From Bacteroidota bacterium (GTDB lineage: Bacteria; Bacteroidota; Ignavibacteria; Ignavibacteriales; Ignavibacteriaceae): a stretch of DNA of 64,000 nucleotides. Location of the stretch: the NCBI GenBank assembly GCA_020161395.1, contig JAIUOE010000002.1:372001-436000 (forward strand), in the 5' to 3' direction. Under the pieces are notes generated by a model that saw only the letters and a list, made by a program, of their open reading frames with translations, ran no database searches and was not told where the DNA came from. Both the position numbers and the translations under genes were made by a program. This document shows positions 45,111-52,376 of the stretch, in pieces. Each line of letters starts with the position of its first letter. The stretch's first letter is position 1.

Positions 45111-46126
45111 CTCATTCTCAAGCCCAGATTGACCAGGTCGTGCAGGTGAACTATGCCGACAGGTTTGTCTTCTTTATCGGTGACAGGAAGGCAGGTAATT
45201 TTATGGCTTTCCATCTTCTGAAGTGCGAGGGATGCGAGTTGTCCTGGTTTTACGCTTTTCGGATTTTCCGTCATCATCTCTCTGGCAACAAGTCCAGAAA
45301 GGTCGGTAGTCCTCTCCAGCAGTCTTCTTAAATCGCCATCGGTTATCACGCCGAGCAGTTTTCCATCATCATCAACCACGCAGGTAACACCAAGTCTTTT
45401 TGAAGTGATTTCGAGGATTGAATCCTTGAATGAAGTATTTTCGTGTACAACAGGTATGGCATCACCCGTGTACATTATCTCTGATATTTTAAGTGAGAGC
45501 CGCTTACCGAGGCTTCCGCCGGGGTGAAGCATCGCAAAATCCTGCTGGGTGAATCCCCTGAGTTTAAGAAGTGCAACCGACAGGGCATCGCCCATTACAA
45601 GTGATGCAGTCGTGGATGCCGTGGGTGCGAGATCGTATGGACAGGCTTCTTCCAAAACCTCTACATCCAGTATCACATCCATTTGCCTTGCCATCCTCGA
45701 CTTCACATCACCAAGCATGCCAATCAGAGGCACCTTCAATCTTTTTAACATCGGAATCAACATTTGCAGTTCTTCAGTGGCACCCGACTTCGAGAGCAAT
45801 ATCACCACATCCTCTTTTCTCACCATCCCAAGATCGCCATGAAGCGCATCGGTCGGGTGAAGGTAGATTGCAGGGGTACCTGTGGAATTCATGGTTGCCA
45901 CTATCTTTCGGGCTATCAATCCGGATTTTCCGACTCCCGTCAGTACCACCCTTCCGTCACTCCTCATTATAAGATCGACAGCTTTGGCGAAACCCGCATC
46001 TATCTTCTCATAAAGATTCTTAACAGCTTCAGATTCTATCCGGATGACTTCCTTCCCGATTGTGATTATCCGGTCGAGACTGTATCGTTTTTTTTGAGTC
46101 TTTGTGACTGATTTCTCTTCGTGCAT
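45107..46126 (-). CDS. kdsD: Arabinose-5-phosphate isomerase (KdsD/KpsF)
   Basis: Makes arabinose-5-phosphate for Kdo synthesis; 339 residues. The SIS domain (GRVVLTGVGKSGLIARKIVATMNSTGTPA, KSGATEELQMLIP) occupies the first 200 residues and two CBS domains follow (EIMYTGDAIPVV and REMMTENPKSV). I chose the ATG at 46126, 4 bases after the kdsA stop; codons further upstream overlap kdsA. It feeds the next enzyme KdsA and stands beside the LPS export genes. Confidence 0.93.
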   Translation of the reverse strand: MHEEKSVTKTQKKRYSLDRIITIGKEVIRIESEAVKNLYEKIDAGFAKAVDLIMRSDGRVVLTGVGKSGLIARKIVATMNSTGTPAIYLHPTDALHGDLGMVRKEDVVILLSKSGATEELQMLIPMLKRLKVPLIGMLGDVKSRMARQMDVILDVEVLEEACPYDLAPTASTTASLVMGDALSVALLKLRGFTQQDFAMLHPGGSLGKRLSLKISEIMYTGDAIPVVHENTSFKDSILEITSKRLGVTCVVDDDGKLLGVITDGDLRRLLERTTDLSGLVAREMMTENPKSVKPGQLASLALQKMESHKITCLPVTDKEDKPVGIVHLHDLVNLGLRMR

Positions 46127-46130
46127 GGCT

Positions 46131-46937
46131 TTACCTGACTGCCTCATCAATTTTTTTAATGCCCGTCAGAAATTCCTCGAGCTTCTCCAGAGGAAACTGA
46201 CTTGCAGCATCACTTTTTGCATTTTTTGGATCAGGGTGAACTTCGAGGAAGAGAGCATCTATTCCAACAGCTACAGCAGCCCGGGCAAGTGGTTTTATAT
46301 ATTCAGGCTGGCCACCGCTCTCTGTCCCTTTTGAAGGAAGCTGAACGGAGTGTGTAGCGTCCATAACAACGGGATAACCTGTTTTTCTCATAATGACCAA
46401 TGAACGCATATCCACAACGAGATTGTGATAGCCAAAGGTGGTTCCCCGCTCGGTCAGTAAAATATTCCTGTTCCCTGTAGAAGCCACCTTTGCGGCGGCG
46501 TGTTCCATATCCTCGGGGGCAAGAAACTGTCCCTTTTTTATATTAACCGCCTTACCTGTCCGACCCGCCGCAAGAAGCAAATCTGTCTGTCTGCAAAGAA
46601 ACGCCGGAATCTGCAGCATGTCAACGGAGTCGGCTGCCATTACGGCATCTTCAGGGGAATGGATATCAGTGACGACGGGCAGCCCGAGAGTGTTCCTGAC
46701 GCTTGACAATATCTTCAAGGCTTTTTCGTCACCCGGTCCTGTAAACGAGGAAACACTGGTGCGGTTCGCCTTTTTAAAGCTTGACTTGAAAATGAACGGT
46801 ATCCCGAGCCGTAAAGTAATTTCCTTTATCTTTGTTGCAGTAGCAAATATGATATCGGAATTTTCTACGACACACGGACCCGCAATGAGCACAAGAGGGT
46901 TTCCCCCTCCAATTCTAATATTGTTGATCTCAACCAT
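46131..46937 (-). CDS. kdsA: 3-deoxy-8-phosphooctulonate synthase
   Basis: Condenses arabinose-5-phosphate with PEP to give Kdo-8-phosphate; 268 residues. Family blocks are LIAGPCVVEN, KSSFKKANRTSVSSFTGPG, TDIHSPEDA, ERGTTFGYHNLVVDMRS and DATHSVQLP. Together with kdsD it provides Kdo for lipid A-core LPS. It lies 2 bases from ruvB and 4 bases before kdsD. Confidence 0.96.
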   Translation of the reverse strand: MVEINNIRIGGGNPLVLIAGPCVVENSDIIFATATKIKEITLRLGIPFIFKSSFKKANRTSVSSFTGPGDEKALKILSSVRNTLGLPVVTDIHSPEDAVMAADSVDMLQIPAFLCRQTDLLLAAGRTGKAVNIKKGQFLAPEDMEHAAAKVASTGNRNILLTERGTTFGYHNLVVDMRSLVIMRKTGYPVVMDATHSVQLPSKGTESGGQPEYIKPLARAAVAVGIDALFLEVHPDPKNAKSDAASQFPLEKLEEFLTGIKKIDEAVR

Positions 46938-46939
46938 GT

Positions 46940-47965
46940 TTACTCATCAAATAAAGAGACCTGGTCTCTCCTGAAAGGTTTGTTAAAATGTCTGTATGCA
47001 AATTCTGTGGCAATCCTTCCTCTCGGGGTTCTTTGTAAAAACCCTCTTTGGATCAGGAATGGTTCATAAACTTCTTCTATTGTGTCCTTCTCTTCACCTA
47101 CTGCCACTGCTATGGTAGTAAGTCCGACGGGACCCCCGCCGTATTTCTCGATTATCGACATGATTATGTCTTTGTCCATCTCATCAAGCCCGAACTTGTC
47201 AACATCGAGGGCAGTAAGGGCAGTTTCGGCAACTTCCATATCTATGGTTGCTTTCTTGAGGTAGTCGGCAAAGTCTCTCGTCCTTTTCAGAAGGCGGTTT
47301 GCAATTCTTGGTGTGCCACGCGATCTGCCTGCAATTTCAAGAGCAGCTTCGGGGTTTATCTTTATACCAAGTATTGAAGAAGACCGCTCAATGATTCCTT
47401 TCAGGGTTTCATTATCGTAATAGTCCAGCCTGAAATTTATCCCGAATCTGTCCCGAAGTGGAGAGGTCAGCATGCCGGCTCTCGTAGTGGCACCCACAAG
47501 TGTGAACTTCGGAAGGCTGATCTGCACAGTTCTCGCAGCAGGACCGCTCTCGATCATGATATCAATCCGAAAATCTTCCATTGCAGAATAAAGGTACTCC
47601 TCGACTACGGGGGAAAGTCTGTGAATTTCATCGATGAAAAGGACACTTCTCTCCTCAAGTCCGGTTAAAATGCCCGCAAGGTCGCCCGGCTTTTCCAGTA
47701 CAGGACCCGAAGTCAGCTTGATTGGTACCTTTAATTCATTCGCAATGATATTCGAAAGTGTGGTTTTACCAAGTCCCGGAGGTCCGGTTAAAAGAGTGTG
47801 ATCAAGGGATTCCCCTCTGTTGTTTGCAGCACCAATAAAGACCTTCAGGTTATCGACTATCTTTTTTTGACCCTGGAAACCTGTAAAAGAGGAGGGTCTA
47901 AGATTCCTCTCAAGTTCTTTTTCTTCGCCGGTGATTGTTGGATCGAGAGTTGAATTCTTTCCCAT
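46940..47965 (-). CDS. ruvB: Holliday junction helicase RuvB
   Basis: Branch-migration motor, 341 residues. Walker A is GPPGLGKTT, Walker B with sensor region is [10 protein letters not shown], followed by [18 protein letters not shown] and the arginine-finger region; the C-terminal winged helix ends in [16 protein letters not shown]. The start follows directly on the stop of the acyltransferase gene. RuvA and RuvC are not in the window. Confidence 0.97.
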   Translation of the reverse strand: MGKNSTLDPTITGEEKELERNLRPSSFTGFQGQKKIVDNLKVFIGAANNRGESLDHTLLTGPPGLGKTTLSNIIANELKVPIKLTSGPVLEKPGDLAGILTGLEERSVLFIDEIHRLSPVVEEYLYSAMEDFRIDIMIESGPAARTVQISLPKFTLVGATTRAGMLTSPLRDRFGINFRLDYYDNETLKGIIERSSSILGIKINPEAALEIAGRSRGTPRIANRLLKRTRDFADYLKKATIDMEVAETALTALDVDKFGLDEMDKDIIMSIIEKYGGGPVGLTTIAVAVGEEKDTIEEVYEPFLIQRGFLQRTPRGRIATEFAYRHFNKPFRRDQVSLFDE

Positions 47966-49054
47966 TTACCCTCTCATCATCGAGAAGTTTTTAAAATTTA
48001 GTTTGTTCAGGATAATCACAATTAAAATCATAAGTGAAGTGGTTCCGAGTGAAACAAGGAATGATTCCTGGACAGTATAGTCCCTGGTAAAATAAATACT
48101 CAACGGAGTGTAATCGATCAATAACTTGTTGATAACATACACCAGCAGTGTATTTCTTGCCATTAAAATAAATATTTTTGGATTCTGCTCAAGAATGATC
48201 GAAGTGTGAATGACAGCGATCAGTCCCATGATTATAAGTCCCGCTTTCCGTGAGACTCTGACAACCATTCCTGTTGTAGTGGCACTTTCCAGAGGAAGCG
48301 CATCGAATGCAAGCTGCAGGATAAATGAAAAAATAATCAGCAGCAATCCTGCAATCAGCAATTTCCTCACACCTGTAAGGTCCTCGAACGACGAAGGGTT
48401 ACTCGATATAAAACAACCCGCACAGCATCCCGCTGTAAAATAGAAAGCATGGGGGAAGAATGTAAATGCAGACCCGACAGACCTTGTAAAATAAGCTCCC
48501 GCCCACAGTGGAAGTATCCTGCCAACATTCAACAATTCAAACACAACCGTCAAAAGAAGGATCAGGATGGAGACGAATCCTATAATATATTTAATCTGAA
48601 AAGGGAGTTTCGATGCCATCCACAAAATGAAAATGGTGAAGAGCATCGATGCACCAAGAATCTGCAGTATGTCAACAGTTAAAAATTGCTGCCAGTCAGC
48701 CTCAGTTATGGATTCTCCGTTATACAGCCGTCTGAATCCGTGAAAATTGAGAAGGTATCCTGTAAGAATCAACAGGAATCCCCTTTTTATGACCCTCTTT
48801 ACCAACGGATTCTCCTTAAAAGGAAGTCCCTGGGTCTTGTAGAGGTACATAAAGAGAGTGCCTGAAGTAAAAATAAAAAACGGAACAATGAGCGTATTGA
48901 TGTATTGCCAGTAATTCAAAAGGAAATCATTGGTGTTTTTGAATTCAGGTGCAAGTGTATGATCCAGATTCAGCGCAAAAATCAACAGGATAATTGCCAC
49001 TGCCCTTAGCAGGTCGAGGAAAATGACACGGTTTTTACTCAGGCTTTCTGACAT
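47966..49054 (-). CDS. Membrane acyltransferase-like protein (DUF1624/HGSNAT type)
   Basis: A 362-residue protein with about ten membrane helices. The N-terminus RVIFLDLLRAVAIILLIFALNLDHTL resembles the DUF1624/heparan-glucosaminide N-acetyltransferase domain, and the later RGFLLILTGYLLNFHG block fits acyltransferase-3-like proteins. It may acylate an envelope sugar, which would fit its place beside Kdo and LPS genes, but the substrate is unknown. Starts 6 bases after ridA. Confidence 0.75.
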   Translation of the reverse strand: MSESLSKNRVIFLDLLRAVAIILLIFALNLDHTLAPEFKNTNDFLLNYWQYINTLIVPFFIFTSGTLFMYLYKTQGLPFKENPLVKRVIKRGFLLILTGYLLNFHGFRRLYNGESITEADWQQFLTVDILQILGASMLFTIFILWMASKLPFQIKYIIGFVSILILLLTVVFELLNVGRILPLWAGAYFTRSVGSAFTFFPHAFYFTAGCCAGCFISSNPSSFEDLTGVRKLLIAGLLLIIFSFILQLAFDALPLESATTTGMVVRVSRKAGLIIMGLIAVIHTSIILEQNPKIFILMARNTLLVYVINKLLIDYTPLSIYFTRDYTVQESFLVSLGTTSLMILIVIILNKLNFKNFSMMRG

Positions 49055-49060
49055 GGTTTC

Positions 49061-49516
49061 TTACTTTAATAATGCAATCATTTCAATTTCCACTGCGGAA
49101 TCAAGAGGAAGCCCGCTCACTCCAACGGCACTTCTTGTATGCTTGCCGTTGTCACCGAAAAGTTCAACGAGCAATTCAGATGCTCCGTTGGCAATTTTCG
49201 GTTCATTGGCATATCCATCCACACAGTTCACAAAAACCGTTAATTTAACAATTCGCTCAATTTTATCGAGATCGCCGAGCAGTTTTTTTGCAACAGCGAG
49301 GCAGTTTATTGCACAAATCCGTGCGGCTGCAATTCCTTCTTCTTCAGAAAGATTGCCACCAACTTTCCCTCTGTAAGCAATCGTCCCCTGCTGAAGTGCG
49401 ACCTGTCCTGAAGTATAAAGCAAATTCCCGACAATCTGACCGGGTACATAAGCTGCGAGAGGTGTTGGAGCATCAGGAATGACAATTCCAAGTTCTGACA
49501 GTTTTTCGTTTATCAT
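49061..49516 (-). CDS. RidA family protein
   Basis: YjgF/YER057c/UK114-type protein, 151 residues. The family blocks LLYTSGQVALQQGTI, RKxGGNLSEEEGIAAARICAINCLAVAKKLLG and SAVGVSGLPLDSAVEIEMIALL are present. It resembles the longer RidA subgroup (YP_..-like, 150 residues). RidA clears reactive enamines, but the key arginine that defines true RidA enzymes could not be placed with certainty. The ATG at 49516 is chosen over an upstream codon in the AT-rich gap shared with mazG. Confidence 0.85.
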   Translation of the reverse strand: MINEKLSELGIVIPDAPTPLAAYVPGQIVGNLLYTSGQVALQQGTIAYRGKVGGNLSEEEGIAAARICAINCLAVAKKLLGDLDKIERIVKLTVFVNCVDGYANEPKIANGASELLVELFGDNGKHTRSAVGVSGLPLDSAVEIEMIALLK

Positions 49517-49583
49517 AATATTATCTAACTTTAAGTTACTGATTTCATTTTTGTTCAATTACACACAATTCCGGAAAGTATGT

Positions 49584-50342
49584 ATGACAGAGTTTAAATT
49601 TAAGGAATTTATCGATATTTTAAGGCGGTTAAGAAAGGAATGTCCATGGGACAGAGAACAAACCAACGATTCGATCAAAATGGCGACCATCGAAGAAGCA
49701 TATGAAACACTTGATGCCATTAATAATAAAGATTTTAAAGAACTGAAAGAGGAGCTCGGCGACCTTCTCCTCCATGTTGCTTTTCACTCTGTTATAGCGG
49801 AGGAAGACGGGCATTTCACTCTGGATGATGTAGTTCAGGGAATTTCAGACAAACTGGTCCGTCGCCACCCGCATGTTTTTGGGAATGTGGAAGTGGAGAA
49901 TACAACTGAAGTGATGAAAAACTGGGAAGCAATCAAAATGGCTGAAGGGAAAAAATCCCTTCTCTCGGGCATTCCCGTCTCCATGCCTGCACTGCACAAG
50001 GCATACCGCATGCAGGAAAAAGCAGCAAAAACAGGATTTGAATGGCAGAGTATTGACGAAGTGAAAGAAAAGATGCTCGAAGAGCGGGGTGAACTTGAAG
50101 AAGCCGAGCTATCGGGAGACTTTGACAAACTTGAAGAGGAGTTCGGTGATTATCTGTTTGCCCTCACAAACTATGCAAGATTCAAAAAGATAAACCCTGA
50201 AAATGCATTAAACAAAGCGAATAAAAAGTTTGAAACCCGTTTCGGTTTTATTGAACAGGAACTCGCAAAATCAAACCGGATACCTTCCGATGCATCGCTT
50301 CAGGAGATGTTCGATCTTTGGAATAAAGCAAAGGAGTTATGA
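49584..50342 (+). CDS. mazG: Nucleoside triphosphate pyrophosphohydrolase MazG
   Basis: House-cleaning NTP pyrophosphatase, 252 residues with two MazG domains. The first has CPWDREQTNDSIKMATIEEAYETLDAI and ELGDLLLHVAFHS, supplying the metal-binding ExxE and ExxD residues; the second has EERGELEEAEL and EEFGDYLFALTNYA. The ATG at 49584 is preceded by CGGAAAG; upstream in-frame codons lie in the divergent promoter gap. The stop codon lies within a short ATGAGTTA-type repeat. Confidence 0.94.
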   Translation: MTEFKFKEFIDILRRLRKECPWDREQTNDSIKMATIEEAYETLDAINNKDFKELKEELGDLLLHVAFHSVIAEEDGHFTLDDVVQGISDKLVRRHPHVFGNVEVENTTEVMKNWEAIKMAEGKKSLLSGIPVSMPALHKAYRMQEKAAKTGFEWQSIDEVKEKMLEERGELEEAELSGDFDKLEEEFGDYLFALTNYARFKKINPENALNKANKKFETRFGFIEQELAKSNRIPSDASLQEMFDLWNKAKEL

Positions 50343-50366
50343 GTTATAAATTATGAATTATGAGTT
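50334..50366. repeat. ATGAGTTATAA-type simple repeat between mazG and dnaX ends
   Basis: Near-copies of GAGTTAT and GAATTAT follow each other from the last two codons of mazG. Only about 10 bases separate it from the dnaX stop, so it fills the whole gap between the convergent genes. Confidence 0.6.
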
Positions 50367-50375
50367 GGTGGTGAA

Positions 50376-51866
50376 TTAGATTTCCCTGCCGCCAAACTTC
50401 TCTTTTATAAAAAGGACATAGGGGTCTGTTTCTTCCTTGTCATGGATGATTTCTTCTTTTTTCCTTGCGAGGGATGCGAAAAACTTCTTCTCTTCTGCGA
50501 GAGGAACCTCATTTACCACCGGCTCATCAATTTCTTCAGGATACCCCTCAACCATGGTTTCTTCCATGATGTTCTCGTATTCCTGTTCAATTTCCGATTC
50601 CAGTTCCTGATTTTTCAGATCTGAAACGGGAGTTGCCTCTGCTACTCCGGCTGGTTCAGGCTTTTTTTTTTCTTCGTCCTGTTCGGGATTCCTTATTTCT
50701 GTTTCAGGTCTGGTAACAGTGACATTCTCTCCAAAATTGGTCTTCGACAGTATCTCCACAAGACCGGAAATCGTCTCAGAAGTCTCAAATCCCGTTATCT
50801 GACTCAGGGCGAGTTCACTTCTCAACTTGTGATTTTGCGAATACCTTAGTTCTGAGAGCAATCTGCTTAGATAGTTCATCACCCTCAAGAGGTCACCTTC
50901 GGAAAAATATTTTGCGAGCTTCACATATCTCTCGAAATATACCGCAGCACTTTCAATCAGTGAAGTGTCTTTCGTGGCAGCCACTGAAAGAATGTTCCTG
51001 AAATGCTCAAGCAAACCGTTAAAGAAGTCGATAAAACTCCAGCCGTTTTTGTAAACACGGTCGCAGACGAAGAATGGCATCTTAAAATCTTTGTTGATCA
51101 ACCCGTCTGTCACTTCAAAGTAAATGTCTTCATCAATAAAATTGAAAACCTTTATTACGGACGAATAATCAATTTTATCACCCGAGAATGCGGCAGCCTG
51201 ATCGAAAAAGCTCTCGGCATCCCTCATTCCCCCGTCAGCTTTTTTAGCTATAAGTGTGAGGGTTTTGTCATCAATCTCAATATTTTCTTTTTCAGCAATC
51301 TCCCTGAGACCTTCTTTTATGATGTCAAGGGGAATTCTGCGGAAATCATATCTCTGACAGCGCGAAATGATGGTAATCGGTACTTTGTGGACATCAGTAG
51401 TGGCAAAAATAAAAATGGTATGCTCGGGTGGTTCTTCCAGAGTTTTCAGGAATGCGTTAAACGATTCCTTGGTGAGCATGTGAACCTCATCTATAATATA
51501 CACTTTGTACTTGCCGGTAACAGGTGCATATCTGACTGATTCTGTCAGGGAACGGACTTCATCAATTCCCCTGTTCGAGGCGGCATCGATTTCAATAAAA
51601 TCTATCGACTGTCCTGATTGTATTGCAAGGCAATTCGCACACACATTACAGGGCTCGGCTTCCACCGGATTAAGACAGTTGATCGATTTGGAAATTATCC
51701 TTGCAGTCGTCGTCTTTCCCACGCCCCGGGGTCCCGTGAGCAGGTAGGCATGAGCTATTCTTCCGCGTATTATCGCATTTCTGAGAGTGACTGTCACATG
51801 CTCCTGTCCAAGAACAGTCTCGAATGTCTGGGGTCTGTATTTCCGTGCTGAAACCTGAAAGCTCAT
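50376..51866 (-). CDS. dnaX: DNA polymerase III subunit gamma/tau
   Basis: Clamp-loader ATPase, 496 residues as tau. Walker A is GPRGVGKTTTAR; the zinc module is CLNPVEAEPCNVCANC; Walker B and the sensor region are IIDEVHMLTKESFNAFLKTLEEPP. The C-terminal part is acidic and low-complexity. An A10 run at codons 399-402 forms a slippery site: a -1 shift there reads one alanine and then TGA, giving a gamma form of about 403 residues. It follows msrC by 9 bases. Confidence 0.96.
   Translation of the reverse strand: MSFQVSARKYRPQTFETVLGQEHVTVTLRNAIIRGRIAHAYLLTGPRGVGKTTTARIISKSINCLNPVEAEPCNVCANCLAIQSGQSIDFIEIDAASNRGIDEVRSLTESVRYAPVTGKYKVYIIDEVHMLTKESFNAFLKTLEEPPEHTIFIFATTDVHKVPITIISRCQRYDFRRIPLDIIKEGLREIAEKENIEIDDKTLTLIAKKADGGMRDAESFFDQAAAFSGDKIDYSSVIKVFNFIDEDIYFEVTDGLINKDFKMPFFVCDRVYKNGWSFIDFFNGLLEHFRNILSVAATKDTSLIESAAVYFERYVKLAKYFSEGDLLRVMNYLSRLLSELRYSQNHKLRSELALSQITGFETSETISGLVEILSKTNFGENVTVTRPETEIRNPEQDEEKKKPEPAGVAEATPVSDLKNQELESEIEQEYENIMEETMVEGYPEEIDEPVVNEVPLAEEKKFFASLARKKEEIIHDKEETDPYVLFIKEKFGGREI
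50661..50671 (-). other. Slippery A10-G run in dnaX (tau/gamma switch site)
   Basis: On the coding strand the sequence is GAAG, ten As, then GCCTGA. In frame it reads E-K-K-K-P-E. A -1 slip, or an extra A from RNA polymerase slippage, gives K-K-K-A-stop. The layout parallels the E. coli site A AAA AAG, where the -1 frame also stops after one codon. Confidence 0.75.
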
Positions 51867-51875
51867 AATCTCTTC

Positions 51876-52376
51876 TTAAATGTTTGGAATTGTTGTTTTT
51901 GACAATAACAGTGCAACAAGCTGCTCAAGATATAATCGGTCAGTATCGTTGAAAGTGGAAAAATCGTAACTGTCGAGATCGAGCACCCCGTAAAGTTTTC
52001 CCTCTTTTAGAAGCGGCACCACGATCTCGGAATTGCTCCCTGAATCACATGCAATATGCCCCGGAAAATTGTGAACATTTTCCACAATCTCCGTCTCCCT
52101 GGTTACCATTACCTTTCCGCATACTCCCTTTCCCGGTTGAATTTCGGTGCAGGCAAGCTTCCCCTGAAACGGACCGAGTATCAGTTTCCCATCTTTGACG
52201 AGATAAAATCCCGCCCAACTGACCCTCGGGAAGCTCTCTTTAATGATCGCAGTGAAATTGGAGAGCGACGCCAACCAGTGATCCGCCTCCTGAATCAAAT
52301 GAGGCATCTGCTCAAGAAGGGATTTATATACTTCCTCTCTGACTGCAGAAACGGGTAAATTCAACTCGGAACTCAT
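51876..52376 (-). CDS. msrC: Free methionine-(R)-sulfoxide reductase (GAF domain)
   Basis: Reduces free methionine-R-sulfoxide; 166 residues forming one GAF domain. The enzyme signatures are CTEIQPGKGVCGKV and FPGHIACDSGSNSEIVVPL, placing three conserved cysteines as in fRMsr (E. coli YebR), and SWAGFYLVKDGKLILGPFQG. The start directly follows the lon stop, so lon, msrC and dnaX probably form one transcript. Confidence 0.88.
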   Translation of the reverse strand: MSSELNLPVSAVREEVYKSLLEQMPHLIQEADHWLASLSNFTAIIKESFPRVSWAGFYLVKDGKLILGPFQGKLACTEIQPGKGVCGKVMVTRETEIVENVHNFPGHIACDSGSNSEIVVPLLKEGKLYGVLDLDSYDFSTFNDTDRLYLEQLVALLLSKTTIPNI

